Assembly (NCBI RefSeq): GCF_000315795.1
Contig: NZ_ANHY01000014.1
Coordinates: 62,001-126,000, forward strand
Reading direction: 5' to 3'
DNA: 64,000 nt
From: Caenispirillum salinarum AK4
GTDB lineage: Bacteria > Pseudomonadota > Alphaproteobacteria > Rhodospirillales > Rhodospirillaceae
Within the stretch, counting starts at the first letter, position 1. Each line of letters starts with the position of its first letter. This document shows positions 53,697-63,176 of the stretch, in pieces. A program made the position numbers and the translations under genes. The notes beneath the pieces are model-generated. The model saw nothing but the letters and a program-made list of their open reading frames with translations. It did not search any database and had not been told where the DNA came from.

Positions 53697-54489
53697 AGGT
53701 GATGATGCCGTGGCCCGCGGGATGGGGGATCACGCCCATCCCGATGTCGAAGATCGTCCGCAGCGTGTCCCGCTTCAGCAGGGCCGCCGGATCACCCTCG
53801 GCGATCAGGCGGCCGTCCTTCAGGGCCATCAGCCGGTCGCAGAAGCGCGCCGCCATGTTGATGTCGTGCAGCACGATCAGCGCAGTCAGGCCCCGCGCTT
53901 GGCACAGGTCACGGACCAGGGCCAGCACCTCGATCTGGTGGGAGACGTCGAGCGCCGACGTCGGTTCGTCGAGCAGCAGGCAGTCGGCCCGCTGGGCCAC
54001 GAGCATGGCGATCCAGGCGCGCTGCCGTTCGCCGCCGGACAGGGTTTCGACCGTGCGGTCCGCCAGGTGGTCGACATGGGTCAGCGTCATCGCCTCGGCG
54101 CAGGCGGTGCGGTCGGCGTCGGAAAACCGGCCGAAGGTGCCGTGCCAGGGGTAGCGGCCGTAGGCAACGAGTTCGCGGACCAGCAGGCCCGGCGGCGCGG
54201 CCGGTTCCTGCGGCAGATAGCCGACGGTGCGGGCGAAGCCGCGGCCGTCCCAGTCCTCCAGGTCGCGGCCATTGAGGCGCACCCGGCCCGCCGTCGGCCT
54301 GACCTGCCGGGCGAGCAGCTTGAGCAGGGTCGACTTGCCCGATCCGTTGTGACCGATCAGGCCGTAGGTCCCGCCCGCCGTCAGGTCGACGTCGAGCGGA
54401 TGCAGCACGGTCCTGCCTCCGGCCGCGAAACTGAGGTCGCGGCCGGAGAACAGGACGTCGGTCGGTGGGGCGTGACGATGCACGGTCAC
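53686..54489 (-). CDS. fhuC: Iron-siderophore ABC ATPase (FhuC-like)
   Basis: This 267-aa ATPase has Walker A GHNGSGKS, signature LSGGERQRAWIAM, and LLLDEPTSALD. The GTG start (54487-54489) lies 4 nt after the TonB-receptor stop; the longer ORF runs into the receptor frame. It is the first gene of the inner-membrane importer. Confidence 0.9.
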   Translation of the reverse strand: MTVHRHAPPTDVLFSGRDLSFAAGGRTVLHPLDVDLTAGGTYGLIGHNGSGKSTLLKLLARQVRPTAGRVRLNGRDLEDWDGRGFARTVGYLPQEPAAPPGLLVRELVAYGRYPWHGTFGRFSDADRTACAEAMTLTHVDHLADRTVETLSGGERQRAWIAMLVAQRADCLLLDEPTSALDVSHQIEVLALVRDLCQARGLTALIVLHDINMAARFCDRLMALKDGRLIAEGDPAALLKRDTLRTIFDIGMGVIPHPAGHGIITYVD

Positions 54490-54493
54490 GCCG

Positions 54494-56866
54494 TCAGAAC
54501 CGGTAGCGCACGCTGGTGAGGAAGGTGCGGCCCGGATCGCGGTAGCAGTAGCCGTCCGTGCAGGTCGTGGAATCCTGGTCGAGCAGGTTGTCCACATGCA
54601 GCTTCCATTCCGCCCCCTGCAACTGCGGGCTGAGCTGTCCCAGGTCGTACCGCAGGTTGGCGTCCACAAAGTAGCGCGGATCGTTCTTGAACGTGTTGGC
54701 GTCGTTGCCCCAGCTTTCGCTCTGGTAGCGGACGCCGGCCCCGGCGGCCAGACCCGCGGCGGCGCCGCTCTGGACCGTGTAGTCGGCGTAGACCGACGCC
54801 ATGTGGTGCGGCGAGCCGGACCGGGTATTGCCGTCGGTGCCTGTGGCGCCCTCGACGATCTCGAGGTCGTTGTAGGCGTAGGACGCGGTGACGTCGAGGC
54901 CCTCGGCGAGGGAGGCGACCAGCTCGATCTCCACGCCGCGCGACCGCAGGTCCTGCTGGACCATCCGGTTGACGCCGGTGGCGGCATCCCAGACGACGCC
55001 GTCGGTCTGATCGATCTGATAGACGGCGGCCGTGAGCAGGGCGTTCCGGTCGGGGAATTCGTACTTCACGCCCAGTTCGACCTGCTCGGCCGTGGTCGGC
55101 TTCGCCGGGTCGCCGCCGACCACCGTCCCGACGTTGGGGGTGAAGGACGTCGTGTAGTTGGCGTAGGGGACCAGACCGAAATCCGTGACATAAGAAATGC
55201 CCGTGCGCCAGGAGAACTCGCTGGCGTCGTGCTCAACCGGCGCGCCGCCGGCCGAGACGGTTTCCGCATCCAGCCAGTCGTAGCGGCCGCCGAGAACGAA
55301 GAGCCACGGGCCGGCCGCCATCTGGTCCTGCATGTAAACGCCGGTCAGTTCCTGGCTTTGTTCGACGTCGCTTGCCGGGTTCATGGTGAACTTCGGCGTG
55401 GCGATGGGAAGAACGCCCATGCCCTGCTGCTGGAAGCGGTCGGTGATGCCGTAGTCGATGCCCGTCAGGACGGTGTGGGACAGCGCCCCGGTCTCGAAGC
55501 GGGTCTCGACATGGTTGTCGATGACGAAGGCATCCGACTCCTCGAGCACGCGGCCGCCGAAGTAGGATGCGGTGGCGGGATTGGTGAGGACGCTCCAGGT
55601 CAGGTCGATGTCGATCTGGGAGTAGCGGGCGTTCTGGCGCACCGTGAAGGTGTCGTTGATGCGGTGGTCGATTTCCCAGCCCACGCGGTACTGCTCGCGG
55701 TCGAACTCGTTATGGTCGGGATGGGGGTTGGGGATGTCGGTCGCCGTGTTGTTGGCGTTGTAGTAGGTGTTGGCGCCGCCCTGCAGCGTGTGCAGGTAGG
55801 AGCCGAGCACGGTCACCCGCGTATCCTCGCTGGGCTCCCACGTCAGGGCCGGCGCGATGTACTGGCGGTCGTCGGGAACGCCGGGCATTTCCGTCTCGGC
55901 ATCCCGCAGCACGGCGGTGGCGCGGTAGCGCAGGCTTCCGTCTTCGGTCACGGCGTCCGAGACGTCGACGTTGCCCTGCAGCCTGTCGTGGCTGCCGACG
56001 ATGCCCTCGATCTCGTACAACGGGTCTTTCGTCGGACGCTTGGTCATGACGTTTGCGAAGCCGCCGGCGGACGTCGCGCCGTAGAGCGTGGAGGACGGTC
56101 CCTTGAGAACGGCCACGCCTTCCATGCCGTAGGGCTCGCTCGTGTAGACGGCGGTCGAGCCCTGGAATTGGCGGAGGCCGTCGCGGAACACGCCGTTGTA
56201 GGTGCCGTCGACCCCGCGCACGACGAAGGTGTCATAGCGGGGATTGAAGCCGAAGTTGGTCGTGTTGACGCCGGGAACGTACTCGAGAACCTCGTTCAGC
56301 GTCTGGGGCTCGCGGTCGTCCAGTTGCCGTTCGGTCACCACCGACACGGCCTGCGGGACCTTGATCAGCGGGGTGTCGGTCTTCGAACCGATGCGGCCGG
56401 CCAGGGGTACGTATCCGTCCTGCACCAGGATCTGGTCGCTTTCCGCCTCGACGAGGAGGGGGTTGAGGATCATGGTGTCCGCGGCGCCCTGCACGGGTTC
56501 CGTGACGGTCACCGTGCGCCCGTCGGTGAATTCGAACGACAGGCCCGACCCGCCCAGCAGCAGGCGCAGCGCTTCGGCCGGGGTGTGGCGGCCCCGGACG
56601 GGCTGCGCCATCAGGCCCTCGCCGATGCCGGCGGCGAAGGCGACCTGAAGGCCGCTCTGCGTTCCGAAGTCCAGCAGAGCCTGGCGCAGCGGCTGCGCCG
56701 CGATGTCGAACGCAAGAGCCTGTTCGGCCTGCGCGACCTGCGTCGGCGCGCTTTCACCCGAGGTCGGGGCGGCCCAGGCCGGCGCAGGCGCCATGGCTAG
56801 TGCCGCCGCCCCCAGGCCGGCCGCGGTGACGGACCGCAGCCCCTTCCCGTTAACCCCAGTTCCCAT
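54494..56866 (-). CDS. TonB-dependent siderophore receptor with N-terminal signalling domain (FecA/FhuE-like)
   Basis: This 790-aa receptor has a signal peptide ending near AWAA and an STN transducer domain (about 50-125: FDIAAQPLRQALLDFG, RHTPAEALRLLLGGSGL). The plug follows (VPQAVSVVTERQLDDREPQTLNEVL), then a barrel ending RTFLTSVRYRF. The STN domain signals through FecR to FecI, encoded just upstream. It shares iron boxes with its neighbours. The siderophore is unknown; FhuBCD linkage favours a hydroxamate. Confidence 0.94.
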   Translation of the reverse strand: MGTGVNGKGLRSVTAAGLGAAALAMAPAPAWAAPTSGESAPTQVAQAEQALAFDIAAQPLRQALLDFGTQSGLQVAFAAGIGEGLMAQPVRGRHTPAEALRLLLGGSGLSFEFTDGRTVTVTEPVQGAADTMILNPLLVEAESDQILVQDGYVPLAGRIGSKTDTPLIKVPQAVSVVTERQLDDREPQTLNEVLEYVPGVNTTNFGFNPRYDTFVVRGVDGTYNGVFRDGLRQFQGSTAVYTSEPYGMEGVAVLKGPSSTLYGATSAGGFANVMTKRPTKDPLYEIEGIVGSHDRLQGNVDVSDAVTEDGSLRYRATAVLRDAETEMPGVPDDRQYIAPALTWEPSEDTRVTVLGSYLHTLQGGANTYYNANNTATDIPNPHPDHNEFDREQYRVGWEIDHRINDTFTVRQNARYSQIDIDLTWSVLTNPATASYFGGRVLEESDAFVIDNHVETRFETGALSHTVLTGIDYGITDRFQQQGMGVLPIATPKFTMNPASDVEQSQELTGVYMQDQMAAGPWLFVLGGRYDWLDAETVSAGGAPVEHDASEFSWRTGISYVTDFGLVPYANYTTSFTPNVGTVVGGDPAKPTTAEQVELGVKYEFPDRNALLTAAVYQIDQTDGVVWDAATGVNRMVQQDLRSRGVEIELVASLAEGLDVTASYAYNDLEIVEGATGTDGNTRSGSPHHMASVYADYTVQSGAAAGLAAGAGVRYQSESWGNDANTFKNDPRYFVDANLRYDLGQLSPQLQGAEWKLHVDNLLDQDSTTCTDGYCYRDPGRTFLTSVRYRF

Positions 56867-56904
56867 TGATCATTCCCTCTTGTTGCGTGCCTGAGCGGCA
56901 ATCT

Positions 56905-56921
56905 GAAAATGCGATGCAATC
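56905..56921. promoter_or_regulatory. Iron-box-like 17-mer before the siderophore receptor
   Basis: TGAAAATGCGATGCAAT lies 39 nt before the receptor start, with one mismatch to 50686-50702. It is the likely site for iron repression. FecI-dependent transcription would also be expected to start in this 135-nt gap. Confidence 0.5.
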
Positions 56922-57001
56922 GCGACTTCAGGAGAAAGACGCGCAACCCACAGATTTTTAAAGGGCAAGAGGGAAAAATTTTTATCGGGCGGCGGAGCGG
57001 G

Positions 57002-58024
57002 TCACCAGCGGTGCGCGACGAACAGGTAGGGCGCGACCTTCGACACCGTGATTCCATGGGTGCCGAAGGCCGCCCGCAGCGCGTCGACCGGCCGTTCCAG
57101 GTCGTAGACACCGCTGATGGACAGGTCCAGCAGGGCCGGTGCGGTCACCACGACGTGGCCGTGCAGGTACGGCTCCAGGCGGTGCAGGAACGAGCCGAGG
57201 GTCGTGCCTTCCACAACGAGCCGGTGCGTCCGCCACGCCGCGACCTGCGCCGGCGGGATCGGCTCGACGTGCATCGCTCCGGAGGACGGTGCTGCTATCA
57301 GGCGCTGCCCCGCCGAAAGGGTGGTGACGGTCTCGGCGAACGACGGCGGGGCGTCCACCCGGACGGTGCCTTCCGCCACCTCGACCGTCATGGTGTCCCG
57401 CCCGACGCGCACGTCGAAGGCGGTTCCGACGGCGGTGACCGTCAGGTCCCCCGTGCGGACGGAGAATGGCCGGTCCTTATCGGGCGTCACGGAGAAGAAG
57501 GCCTCGCCGGCGTGGAGAGAAATCGTGCGGGCGCCGGCGGCGTAGTGCGTCGACACCGCGCTTTCGGGCCCCATCGTGATGGTGCTGCCATCCGGCATGT
57601 CCAGGTGCGCGATCTCGGCGGTACCGCTGACCGCGTCGGCGTTGAGGTGCAGGTGCAGCGTCGGCCAGTTCAGGACCGCGACGAGAAGCGTCGCCGCGAC
57701 GGCAAGGGCTGCGCCAGCCCAGGCGCGGCGCGGCGGCTCGGCACGTCGGCGGCGGGTCGGGGATGCCGGCCGCACGGCCGTCGACGCGGCGGACGGCCGC
57801 AGATGGCCGGCCACGCGCCACACCCGTTCCGCCTCGGTGTAGGCGGCGGCATGGTGGGGGTCGGCGGCCAGCCAGTCGGCGAGCCTGTCCGCCAGTTCCG
57901 GGTCGTCCGGCCGCTCCCGCAGGCGGGTGAACCATTGCATGGCCTGGAGCCGGATATCGTCCTCGGCTGCCGCGGCGATGGCTGGCGCGGGACGGCGGCC
58001 GGTGGTGCTGCCTCCGTGACTCAT
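57002..58024 (-). CDS. fecR: FecR-family anti-sigma / signal transducer
   Basis: This 340-aa protein has an N-terminal cytoplasmic anti-sigma part with DUF4880-like WFTRLRERPDDPELADRLADWLAADPHH, one membrane segment (about 100-120), and a periplasmic FecR domain (ISLHAGEAFFSVTPDKDRPF, VTAVGTAFDVRV) followed by an STN-like end. It relays the receptor-bound signal to FecI. The ATG overlaps fecI by ATGA. Confidence 0.93.
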   Translation of the reverse strand: MSHGGSTTGRRPAPAIAAAAEDDIRLQAMQWFTRLRERPDDPELADRLADWLAADPHHAAAYTEAERVWRVAGHLRPSAASTAVRPASPTRRRRAEPPRRAWAGAALAVAATLLVAVLNWPTLHLHLNADAVSGTAEIAHLDMPDGSTITMGPESAVSTHYAAGARTISLHAGEAFFSVTPDKDRPFSVRTGDLTVTAVGTAFDVRVGRDTMTVEVAEGTVRVDAPPSFAETVTTLSAGQRLIAAPSSGAMHVEPIPPAQVAAWRTHRLVVEGTTLGSFLHRLEPYLHGHVVVTAPALLDLSISGVYDLERPVDALRAAFGTHGITVSKVAPYLFVAHRW

Positions 58025-58545
58025 GCGTCTGTTTCCTTTCTGTCCACATCGCCGTCCCGCAACTCCGCGGCACAGTGGAGCATGGCGGTCTGTATCATCT
58101 GGTGGACCCTGGCGGCGGAGACGTTCAACTCGGCCGCGGTTTCCTGAAGCGTGTAGCCATGCAGGCGGTGAAGCTCGAAAGCCGTGCGCGTCCGCTCGGG
58201 CAACCTGGTCAGCGCCTTCTCGATGCAGCGCACTTCGTCGCGGAGCAGGGCCTCATCGGCCGATGCGTTCCAGGTCGGGTCGCTCATGGGCAGGTCATGA
58301 ACCTGGGCGCGGGACCGTCGCTTGGTGTCGAGGCACAGGTTGCGGACGATCTTGTACAGGTACCCCGCCGGATTGCGCAGGTGATGCGGCGACCCGGCGG
58401 TGGCGGTGGAGCCCATCAGCCGGACGTAGGCATCCTGAACGACGTCCTCGGCCTCCGCCCTGGAGCCGGTGATCTGGGCTGCATAGCCAAGCAGGGCGTC
58501 CCGATGGCTGAGGTAGACCTGTAGCATCCGCGGCTCTTTCGTCAT
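58021..58545 (-). CDS. fecI: ECF sigma factor, FecI type
   Basis: This 174-aa sigma factor starts at ATG 58543-58545. Region 2 is DVVQDAYVRLM with PAGYLYKIVRNLCLD, and region 4 is LPERTRTAFELHRLHGYTLQETAAEL. It should direct transcription of the TonB receptor operon when the ferric siderophore is bound. The longer ORF start at 58659 runs through the Fur-like box and is unlikely. GGGACGAG precedes the chosen ATG. Confidence 0.92.
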   Translation of the reverse strand: MTKEPRMLQVYLSHRDALLGYAAQITGSRAEAEDVVQDAYVRLMGSTATAGSPHHLRNPAGYLYKIVRNLCLDTKRRSRAQVHDLPMSDPTWNASADEALLRDEVRCIEKALTRLPERTRTAFELHRLHGYTLQETAAELNVSAARVHQMIQTAMLHCAAELRDGDVDRKETDA

Positions 58546-58593
58546 CTCGTCCCGGCGTTCACGTCGTTCATGCAGGCGCCCGCAGTCGGCGCT

Positions 58594-58612
58594 GCGAGTG
58601 AGTATCATTTGC
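58594..58612. promoter_or_regulatory. Fur-like iron box before fecI
   Basis: GCGAGTGAGTATCATTTGC (minus strand GCAAATGATACTCACTCGC) is a classic-looking Fur box 49 nt before fecI, matching the box at 47991-48009 in 15 of 19 positions. Confidence 0.6.
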
Positions 58613-58743
58613 TGCATGGTACGGAAACAGGAACGACTGTGCAATCGGCGGCGGAACATGAAGATCGTCAGGGGGCGGGCAGGGCCGATGGGGGAAGCGC
58701 TGCCACCGCATACCGGGTGCCTGCCTGCCGGAAAAGCCCTGCG

Positions 58744-60183
58744 TCACAACGCGGCGGCGCTGTCGAGGCGAGATTGCGCCGGCCAACCCGGCGCCTCGGC
58801 CACGGCGTTGCCGATCAGCAGCAGGGCGGGTGCTGCCGTGTCCAGGGGGCGTTCCATCACGCGGTCCGCCAAATCCGAAAGAGGCGCCCATACGCGCGCC
58901 GCGTCGGGACGGCAGACGCTTGCGGCCATGACCGCCGGGGTGGCGGCCGGAAGGCCGGCGGCTATCAACGACCGGGCGATTCCGACGATCTGGTCCCGGC
59001 CCATGTAGACCGCCAGGGTCGTCGTCGGATCAGCCATGGCCCGCCAGTCGACCGCCGCCGTCTCCTGCGGCGTCCGGCATGAGGCCGTCGCCAGCCGCAG
59101 CGATCGCGCCACGCCCCGGTGCGTGAGCGGCAGGCCCAGGTCCGCCGCCGCCGCGACCGCCGTCGTGATGCCCGGCACGATACGCACCGCGATGCCCGCT
59201 TCCCTAAGGAAGGCCGCTTCCTCGCCGCCGCGGCCGAAGATGAAGGGGTCGCCGCCCTTCAGGCGCACCACCCGCAGGCCGCGTCGTGCGCAGGTCGCCA
59301 TCATGCGGTTGGTGAATCCTTGCGGCACCGACGGTCGCCCGGCCCGCTTGCCGACGGGTACCAGGCGGGTCTCGCGGCGGGCCAGCGACAGGATGCTCTC
59401 GGGCACCAGGGCGTCGTGCAGGATGACGTCGGCGGTGCCGATGGTTTTCACAGCGTTGACCGTCAGCAGGCCCGGGTCGCCCGGACCGGCGCCCACCAGG
59501 GTGACGGAGCCGGTGTCGGCCGTGCCCGCAGCGGCGAAACGCTCAAGCTCCGTCTCGATGCGGGCCGTGGCCTCGGCCTCGGTCAGTCCCATGAGGGTAT
59601 CGGCCACTTCGCCGGTGAGGACGGAGTCCCAGAAGCGTTGCCGGGCGCGGGTGGTGGGCAGCGCGTCCTTCACCCGCCGGCGACAGGCCTCGGCCGCCGC
59701 CGCCAGCCGTCCCGTGCCGGCGGGAATGGCGGTTTCCAGGCGCTGGCGGAGGGTCCGGGCCAGGGCCGGCGCCCCACCGCCGGTGGAGATGGCGACCATC
59801 ACCGGCGCGCGGTCCAGCATGGCCGGCACGGTGAAGTCGCAGCGCTCGGGCACGTCGACCACGTTCAGCGGAACGTTCCGCGCCTCGGCGGCGGCCTGCA
59901 CCGCATCGGTCAGGCCTGCGTCGCCCGCCCCGTCGATGACCAGCCGCGCGCCGTTTACCATGTCGGCGGTGAATGGGCGGCGCTCCCAGGTCACGCGGTC
60001 TTCGCGGACCATGGCCGCCAGGTCCTCGCACAGGGTGTCGGCCACAACGGTCACCGCGGCGCCGGCACGGGTGAGTAGGCGCGCCTTGGAAGCGGCGGCT
60101 TCGGTGCCGCCGACCAGCAGCACCTTGCGGCCGCGCAGGTCCATGAAGACCGGAAAGTAGGGCATGAGGGTGTCGTCGGTCAT
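58744..60183 (-). CDS. cysG: Siroheme synthase (trifunctional CysG)
   Basis: This 479-aa enzyme turns uroporphyrinogen III into siroheme, the cofactor of nitrite reductase NirB encoded upstream. The N-terminal precorrin-2 dehydrogenase/ferrochelatase has the NAD motif LLVGGTEAAASKARLL. The C-terminal SAM methyltransferase has LVGAGPGDPGLLT, VRLKGGDPFIFGRGGEE and GITTAVAAAADLGLPLTHR. ATG 60181-60183 follows GGAGG. It is the last gene of the nirB-nirD-nasA-cysG run. Confidence 0.95.
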   Translation of the reverse strand: MTDDTLMPYFPVFMDLRGRKVLLVGGTEAAASKARLLTRAGAAVTVVADTLCEDLAAMVREDRVTWERRPFTADMVNGARLVIDGAGDAGLTDAVQAAAEARNVPLNVVDVPERCDFTVPAMLDRAPVMVAISTGGGAPALARTLRQRLETAIPAGTGRLAAAAEACRRRVKDALPTTRARQRFWDSVLTGEVADTLMGLTEAEATARIETELERFAAAGTADTGSVTLVGAGPGDPGLLTVNAVKTIGTADVILHDALVPESILSLARRETRLVPVGKRAGRPSVPQGFTNRMMATCARRGLRVVRLKGGDPFIFGRGGEEAAFLREAGIAVRIVPGITTAVAAAADLGLPLTHRGVARSLRLATASCRTPQETAAVDWRAMADPTTTLAVYMGRDQIVGIARSLIAAGLPAATPAVMAASVCRPDAARVWAPLSDLADRVMERPLDTAAPALLLIGNAVAEAPGWPAQSRLDSAAAL

Positions 60184-60196
60184 CGTGAAAGCCTCC

Positions 60197-62830
60197 TCAG
60201 GCCGCGACGGCGGGTTTCGCACGGCGCAGGATGTCCTTGATCTCGGGCACGCACGAGCCGCACCCGGTGCCGGCCCTGGTCCGCCGGCCGATGTCTTCTG
60301 CGCTGGCGGCGCCGTCTTCGGCGGCGACGGTGATGGCCTCGCGGGACACGGCATGGCAGGAGCACACCATGCCTCCGTCCTCGGCCCCCGATCCGTCCGG
60401 CGCCCGGCCGGCCAGCAGCACTGCGCGGTCGGCGGCGGAGAGGGTCTCGGCGGCGAACAGCTCGACCAGCCAGGAGCGCGCCACCTGCGGGCGGTCAGCG
60501 CCGGTGAACAGCACAGCTTCCAGCCGGTCGCCGTCCATCCAGGCACGGCGGACGACGCCGTGGCGCGGGTCGGTGAACTCCAGCGGCGTCAGGCCGGGAA
60601 AGTCCAGGTCCGGTGCCACGTCGCCCGCCAGGTCGAAGGCCAGGCACTCCCCGGCCGCCTGCCGCACCCAATAGGGCAGGGCGGACAGGTCCGGCGCGGC
60701 GCGGCAGAGCAGCAGCCCTTCCCACGCCGGCGCCCAGGGCTCCACCCGCACGGGCACATGCTTGCTTTCCGGCTGGCCCGACAGGGCATCCACATGCCCC
60801 GCCACCAGACGCCCGACGGCGCCGGCAGCGGCGGTGGTGTCGCTCCAGTGCATGGGCAGGAAAACCTCGCCCGGCCGCTGGGCCTCGGTCACCGCCACAC
60901 GGGCGAGCAGGCTGCCAAGGCCGCTGGTGACGCGGGCCAGACCGCCGTCGATGAGCGCTCCGGCGTCGTCGGGATGCACCTCCACCAGCGGTTCCGGCCG
61001 GTGGGCGGACAGCCGCGGGGACAGGCCGGTGCGGGTCATGGTGTGCCACTGGTCGCGATACCGGCCGGTGTTGAGGATCAGCGGATACCGCAGGGAAGCC
61101 CGCTCCATCGGTGCGGCGTGCCGGACGGCAATCATGCGGCCGCGCCCGTTGGAATGGGTGAAGCGGCCGTCGCCATACATCCGCTCGGTGCCCCGCGCCG
61201 CGTCCATTGGCGCCGGCCACTGGACCGGGGCCAGGGCATCGAACGCCTTGGGCTTGATGGCCGCGAAGGCGCCGATGTCGAAGGCCCGCGCGCCGTCGTT
61301 CTCGAACGCCGACAGGGCGGCGTGCTCGCGGAAGATGTCGGCCGGGCGCTTGTAGGGGAAGGCCGCGCCGTGGCCCAGCGCGCGGGCGACGTCGGACATG
61401 ATCCGCCAGTCGGGCCGCGCCTCGCCGGGCAGCGGCCGGAAGGCGCGCTGGCGGGAGATGCGGCGCTCGGAGTTGGTGACGGTGCCGTCCTTCTCGCCCC
61501 AGCCGGCGGCGGGCAGGCGGATGTGGGCGTGGCGCATGGTGTCGGTGTCGGCCACCACGTCGGAGACGATGACGGTGGGGCACGCCTCCAGCGCCGCGCG
61601 CACCAGGCCGGCCTCGGGCAGGCTGACGGCGGGGTTGGTCGCCATGATCCACAGCGCCTTGATGCGTCCGTCGCGGACGGCGCGGAACAGGTCGACGGCC
61701 TTCAAGCCCTGGCCGCCGGTCAGCGCCGGAGCCTTCCAGAAGCGGCGGAGGCGGTCGACGTCGTGGGGATCGTCGGGGTTCATGTGCGCGGCGAGCTGGT
61801 TGGCGAGACCGCCCACCTCGCGCCCGCCCATGGCGTTGGGCTGGCCGGTGACCGAGAACGGCGAGGCGCCCGGCTTGCCCACGCGGCCCGTCGCCAGGTG
61901 AACGTTCAGGATGGCGTTGACCTTGTCGGTGCCCCGGCTGGACTGGTTCACGCCCTGGCTGAAGACGCTGACGGTGCGGGGCGTGGCGGCGACCCACTGG
62001 TAGAAGCGCGCGAGGTCGGCGCCGTCGACGCCACAGGTCTCCGCGACCGCCGCCGCGTCGGCCTCCGCCGCCTCCAGCGCCGTGTCGAGGCCGGAGACGT
62101 GGCGGGCGACGTATTCCCCATCCACCGCGCCCGTCCGCGCCAGATGGGCGAGCAGGCCGTTGAACAGGGCGACGTCGGAGCCGGGCGTGATCTTCAGGTG
62201 CAGGTCGGCGAGGTCGCGGGTGGCGGTCTCTCGCGGGTCGATGACGACGACCTTTGTCCCCCGATCCCGCCGCGCCGCCCGCAGCCGTTGGGCCAGCACC
62301 GGATGACACCACGCCAGATTCGACCCCACCAGCACCACAAGGTCGGCCAGCTCCAGGTCCTCGTAGGTGCCGGGCACGGCGTCGGCCCCGAAGGCCCGCT
62401 TGTGGCCGGCGACGGTGGAGGCCATGCACAGGCGCGAGTTGGTGTCGATGTGCGGGCTGCCGATGAAGCCCTTCAGCAGCTTGTTGGCGACGTAGTAGTC
62501 CTCGGTCAGCAACTGGCCGGAGACGTAGAAGGCCACCGCGTCCGGTCCGTGGGCCTCGACGGTCTCCCGCAGGCGGGCGGCGGTGGCGGCGACGGCCTCG
62601 TCCCACGAGGCGCGACGGCCGTCCACTTCCGGGTGCAGAAGGCGGATGCCGCCGGCATCCTCGGCACGCACCGTGTCCATGAGCGCCGCGCCCTTGGAGC
62701 ACAGGCGGCCCTTGTTGGCAGGATGGTCGGGGTCGCCCCCGACCTCCCATCCCTCGCGCCCCCGGCTGAGGATCAGCCCGCAGCCGACGCCGCAGTAGGG
62801 GCAGGTGGTCTTGACGGTGTCCTCAGCCAT
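60197..62830 (-). CDS. nasA: Assimilatory nitrate reductase catalytic subunit
   Basis: This 877-aa cytoplasmic molybdoenzyme reduces nitrate to nitrite. The N-terminal 4Fe-4S motif is CPYCGVGCG with CSKGAAL, followed by FYVSGQLLTEDYYVANKLLKGFIG and NSRLCMAST typical of NasA. The C-terminal BFD-like 2Fe-2S domain is CSCHAVSREAITV with GTGCGSCVPEIKDIL, where electrons enter. Codon overlap with nirD (ATG 62830 against the nirD stop). Confidence 0.95.
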   Translation of the reverse strand: MAEDTVKTTCPYCGVGCGLILSRGREGWEVGGDPDHPANKGRLCSKGAALMDTVRAEDAGGIRLLHPEVDGRRASWDEAVAATAARLRETVEAHGPDAVAFYVSGQLLTEDYYVANKLLKGFIGSPHIDTNSRLCMASTVAGHKRAFGADAVPGTYEDLELADLVVLVGSNLAWCHPVLAQRLRAARRDRGTKVVVIDPRETATRDLADLHLKITPGSDVALFNGLLAHLARTGAVDGEYVARHVSGLDTALEAAEADAAAVAETCGVDGADLARFYQWVAATPRTVSVFSQGVNQSSRGTDKVNAILNVHLATGRVGKPGASPFSVTGQPNAMGGREVGGLANQLAAHMNPDDPHDVDRLRRFWKAPALTGGQGLKAVDLFRAVRDGRIKALWIMATNPAVSLPEAGLVRAALEACPTVIVSDVVADTDTMRHAHIRLPAAGWGEKDGTVTNSERRISRQRAFRPLPGEARPDWRIMSDVARALGHGAAFPYKRPADIFREHAALSAFENDGARAFDIGAFAAIKPKAFDALAPVQWPAPMDAARGTERMYGDGRFTHSNGRGRMIAVRHAAPMERASLRYPLILNTGRYRDQWHTMTRTGLSPRLSAHRPEPLVEVHPDDAGALIDGGLARVTSGLGSLLARVAVTEAQRPGEVFLPMHWSDTTAAAGAVGRLVAGHVDALSGQPESKHVPVRVEPWAPAWEGLLLCRAAPDLSALPYWVRQAAGECLAFDLAGDVAPDLDFPGLTPLEFTDPRHGVVRRAWMDGDRLEAVLFTGADRPQVARSWLVELFAAETLSAADRAVLLAGRAPDGSGAEDGGMVCSCHAVSREAITVAAEDGAASAEDIGRRTRAGTGCGSCVPEIKDILRRAKPAVAA

Positions 62831-63170
62831 GGGCCGCCCCCTCGCGCCAGGGGACGAGACCCAGGACCACGCGGCCGTCCTCCAGCCGCGCGGGGATGGT
62901 GCCGGTGCAGCCCTCGTCCGGCCCGGTCGCCTGTCCCGAGACCAGGTCGATGACCCAGTTGTGCAGCGGACAGGTGACGGCTTGGCCGTGGACGATGCCT
63001 TCCGACAGAGGGCCCTGTTTGTGGGGGCAGGCGTCGCGGAGGGCGAAGACCTGATCGTCGATGGTGCGGAAGACGGCGATGCGTCCGGCCGGATGCTCGA
63101 CGGTCCGCGCGCCCTGGCGGGGGATGTCGGTCAGCGGGCCGATGTCGGTCCAGGTGATGATCTGATCCAT
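62823..63170 (-). CDS. nirD: Nitrite reductase small subunit, Rieske type
   Basis: This 115-aa Rieske-like protein has RDACPHKQGPLSEG and CPLHNWVIDL, the two Cys-His pairs of a 2Fe-2S site. It partners NirB in NADH-dependent nitrite reduction to ammonia. It lies between nirB and nasA with a short overlap with nasA. Confidence 0.94.
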   Translation of the reverse strand: MDQIITWTDIGPLTDIPRQGARTVEHPAGRIAVFRTIDDQVFALRDACPHKQGPLSEGIVHGQAVTCPLHNWVIDLVSGQATGPDEGCTGTIPARLEDGRVVLGLVPWREGAAHG

Positions 63171-63176
63171 GTCGCG

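Noticed and set aside
54596-56800. 734-codon plus-strand frame opposite the siderophore receptor
   Set aside because: It is a shadow of a clear TonB receptor with STN, plug and barrel; there is no plausible product on the plus strand.
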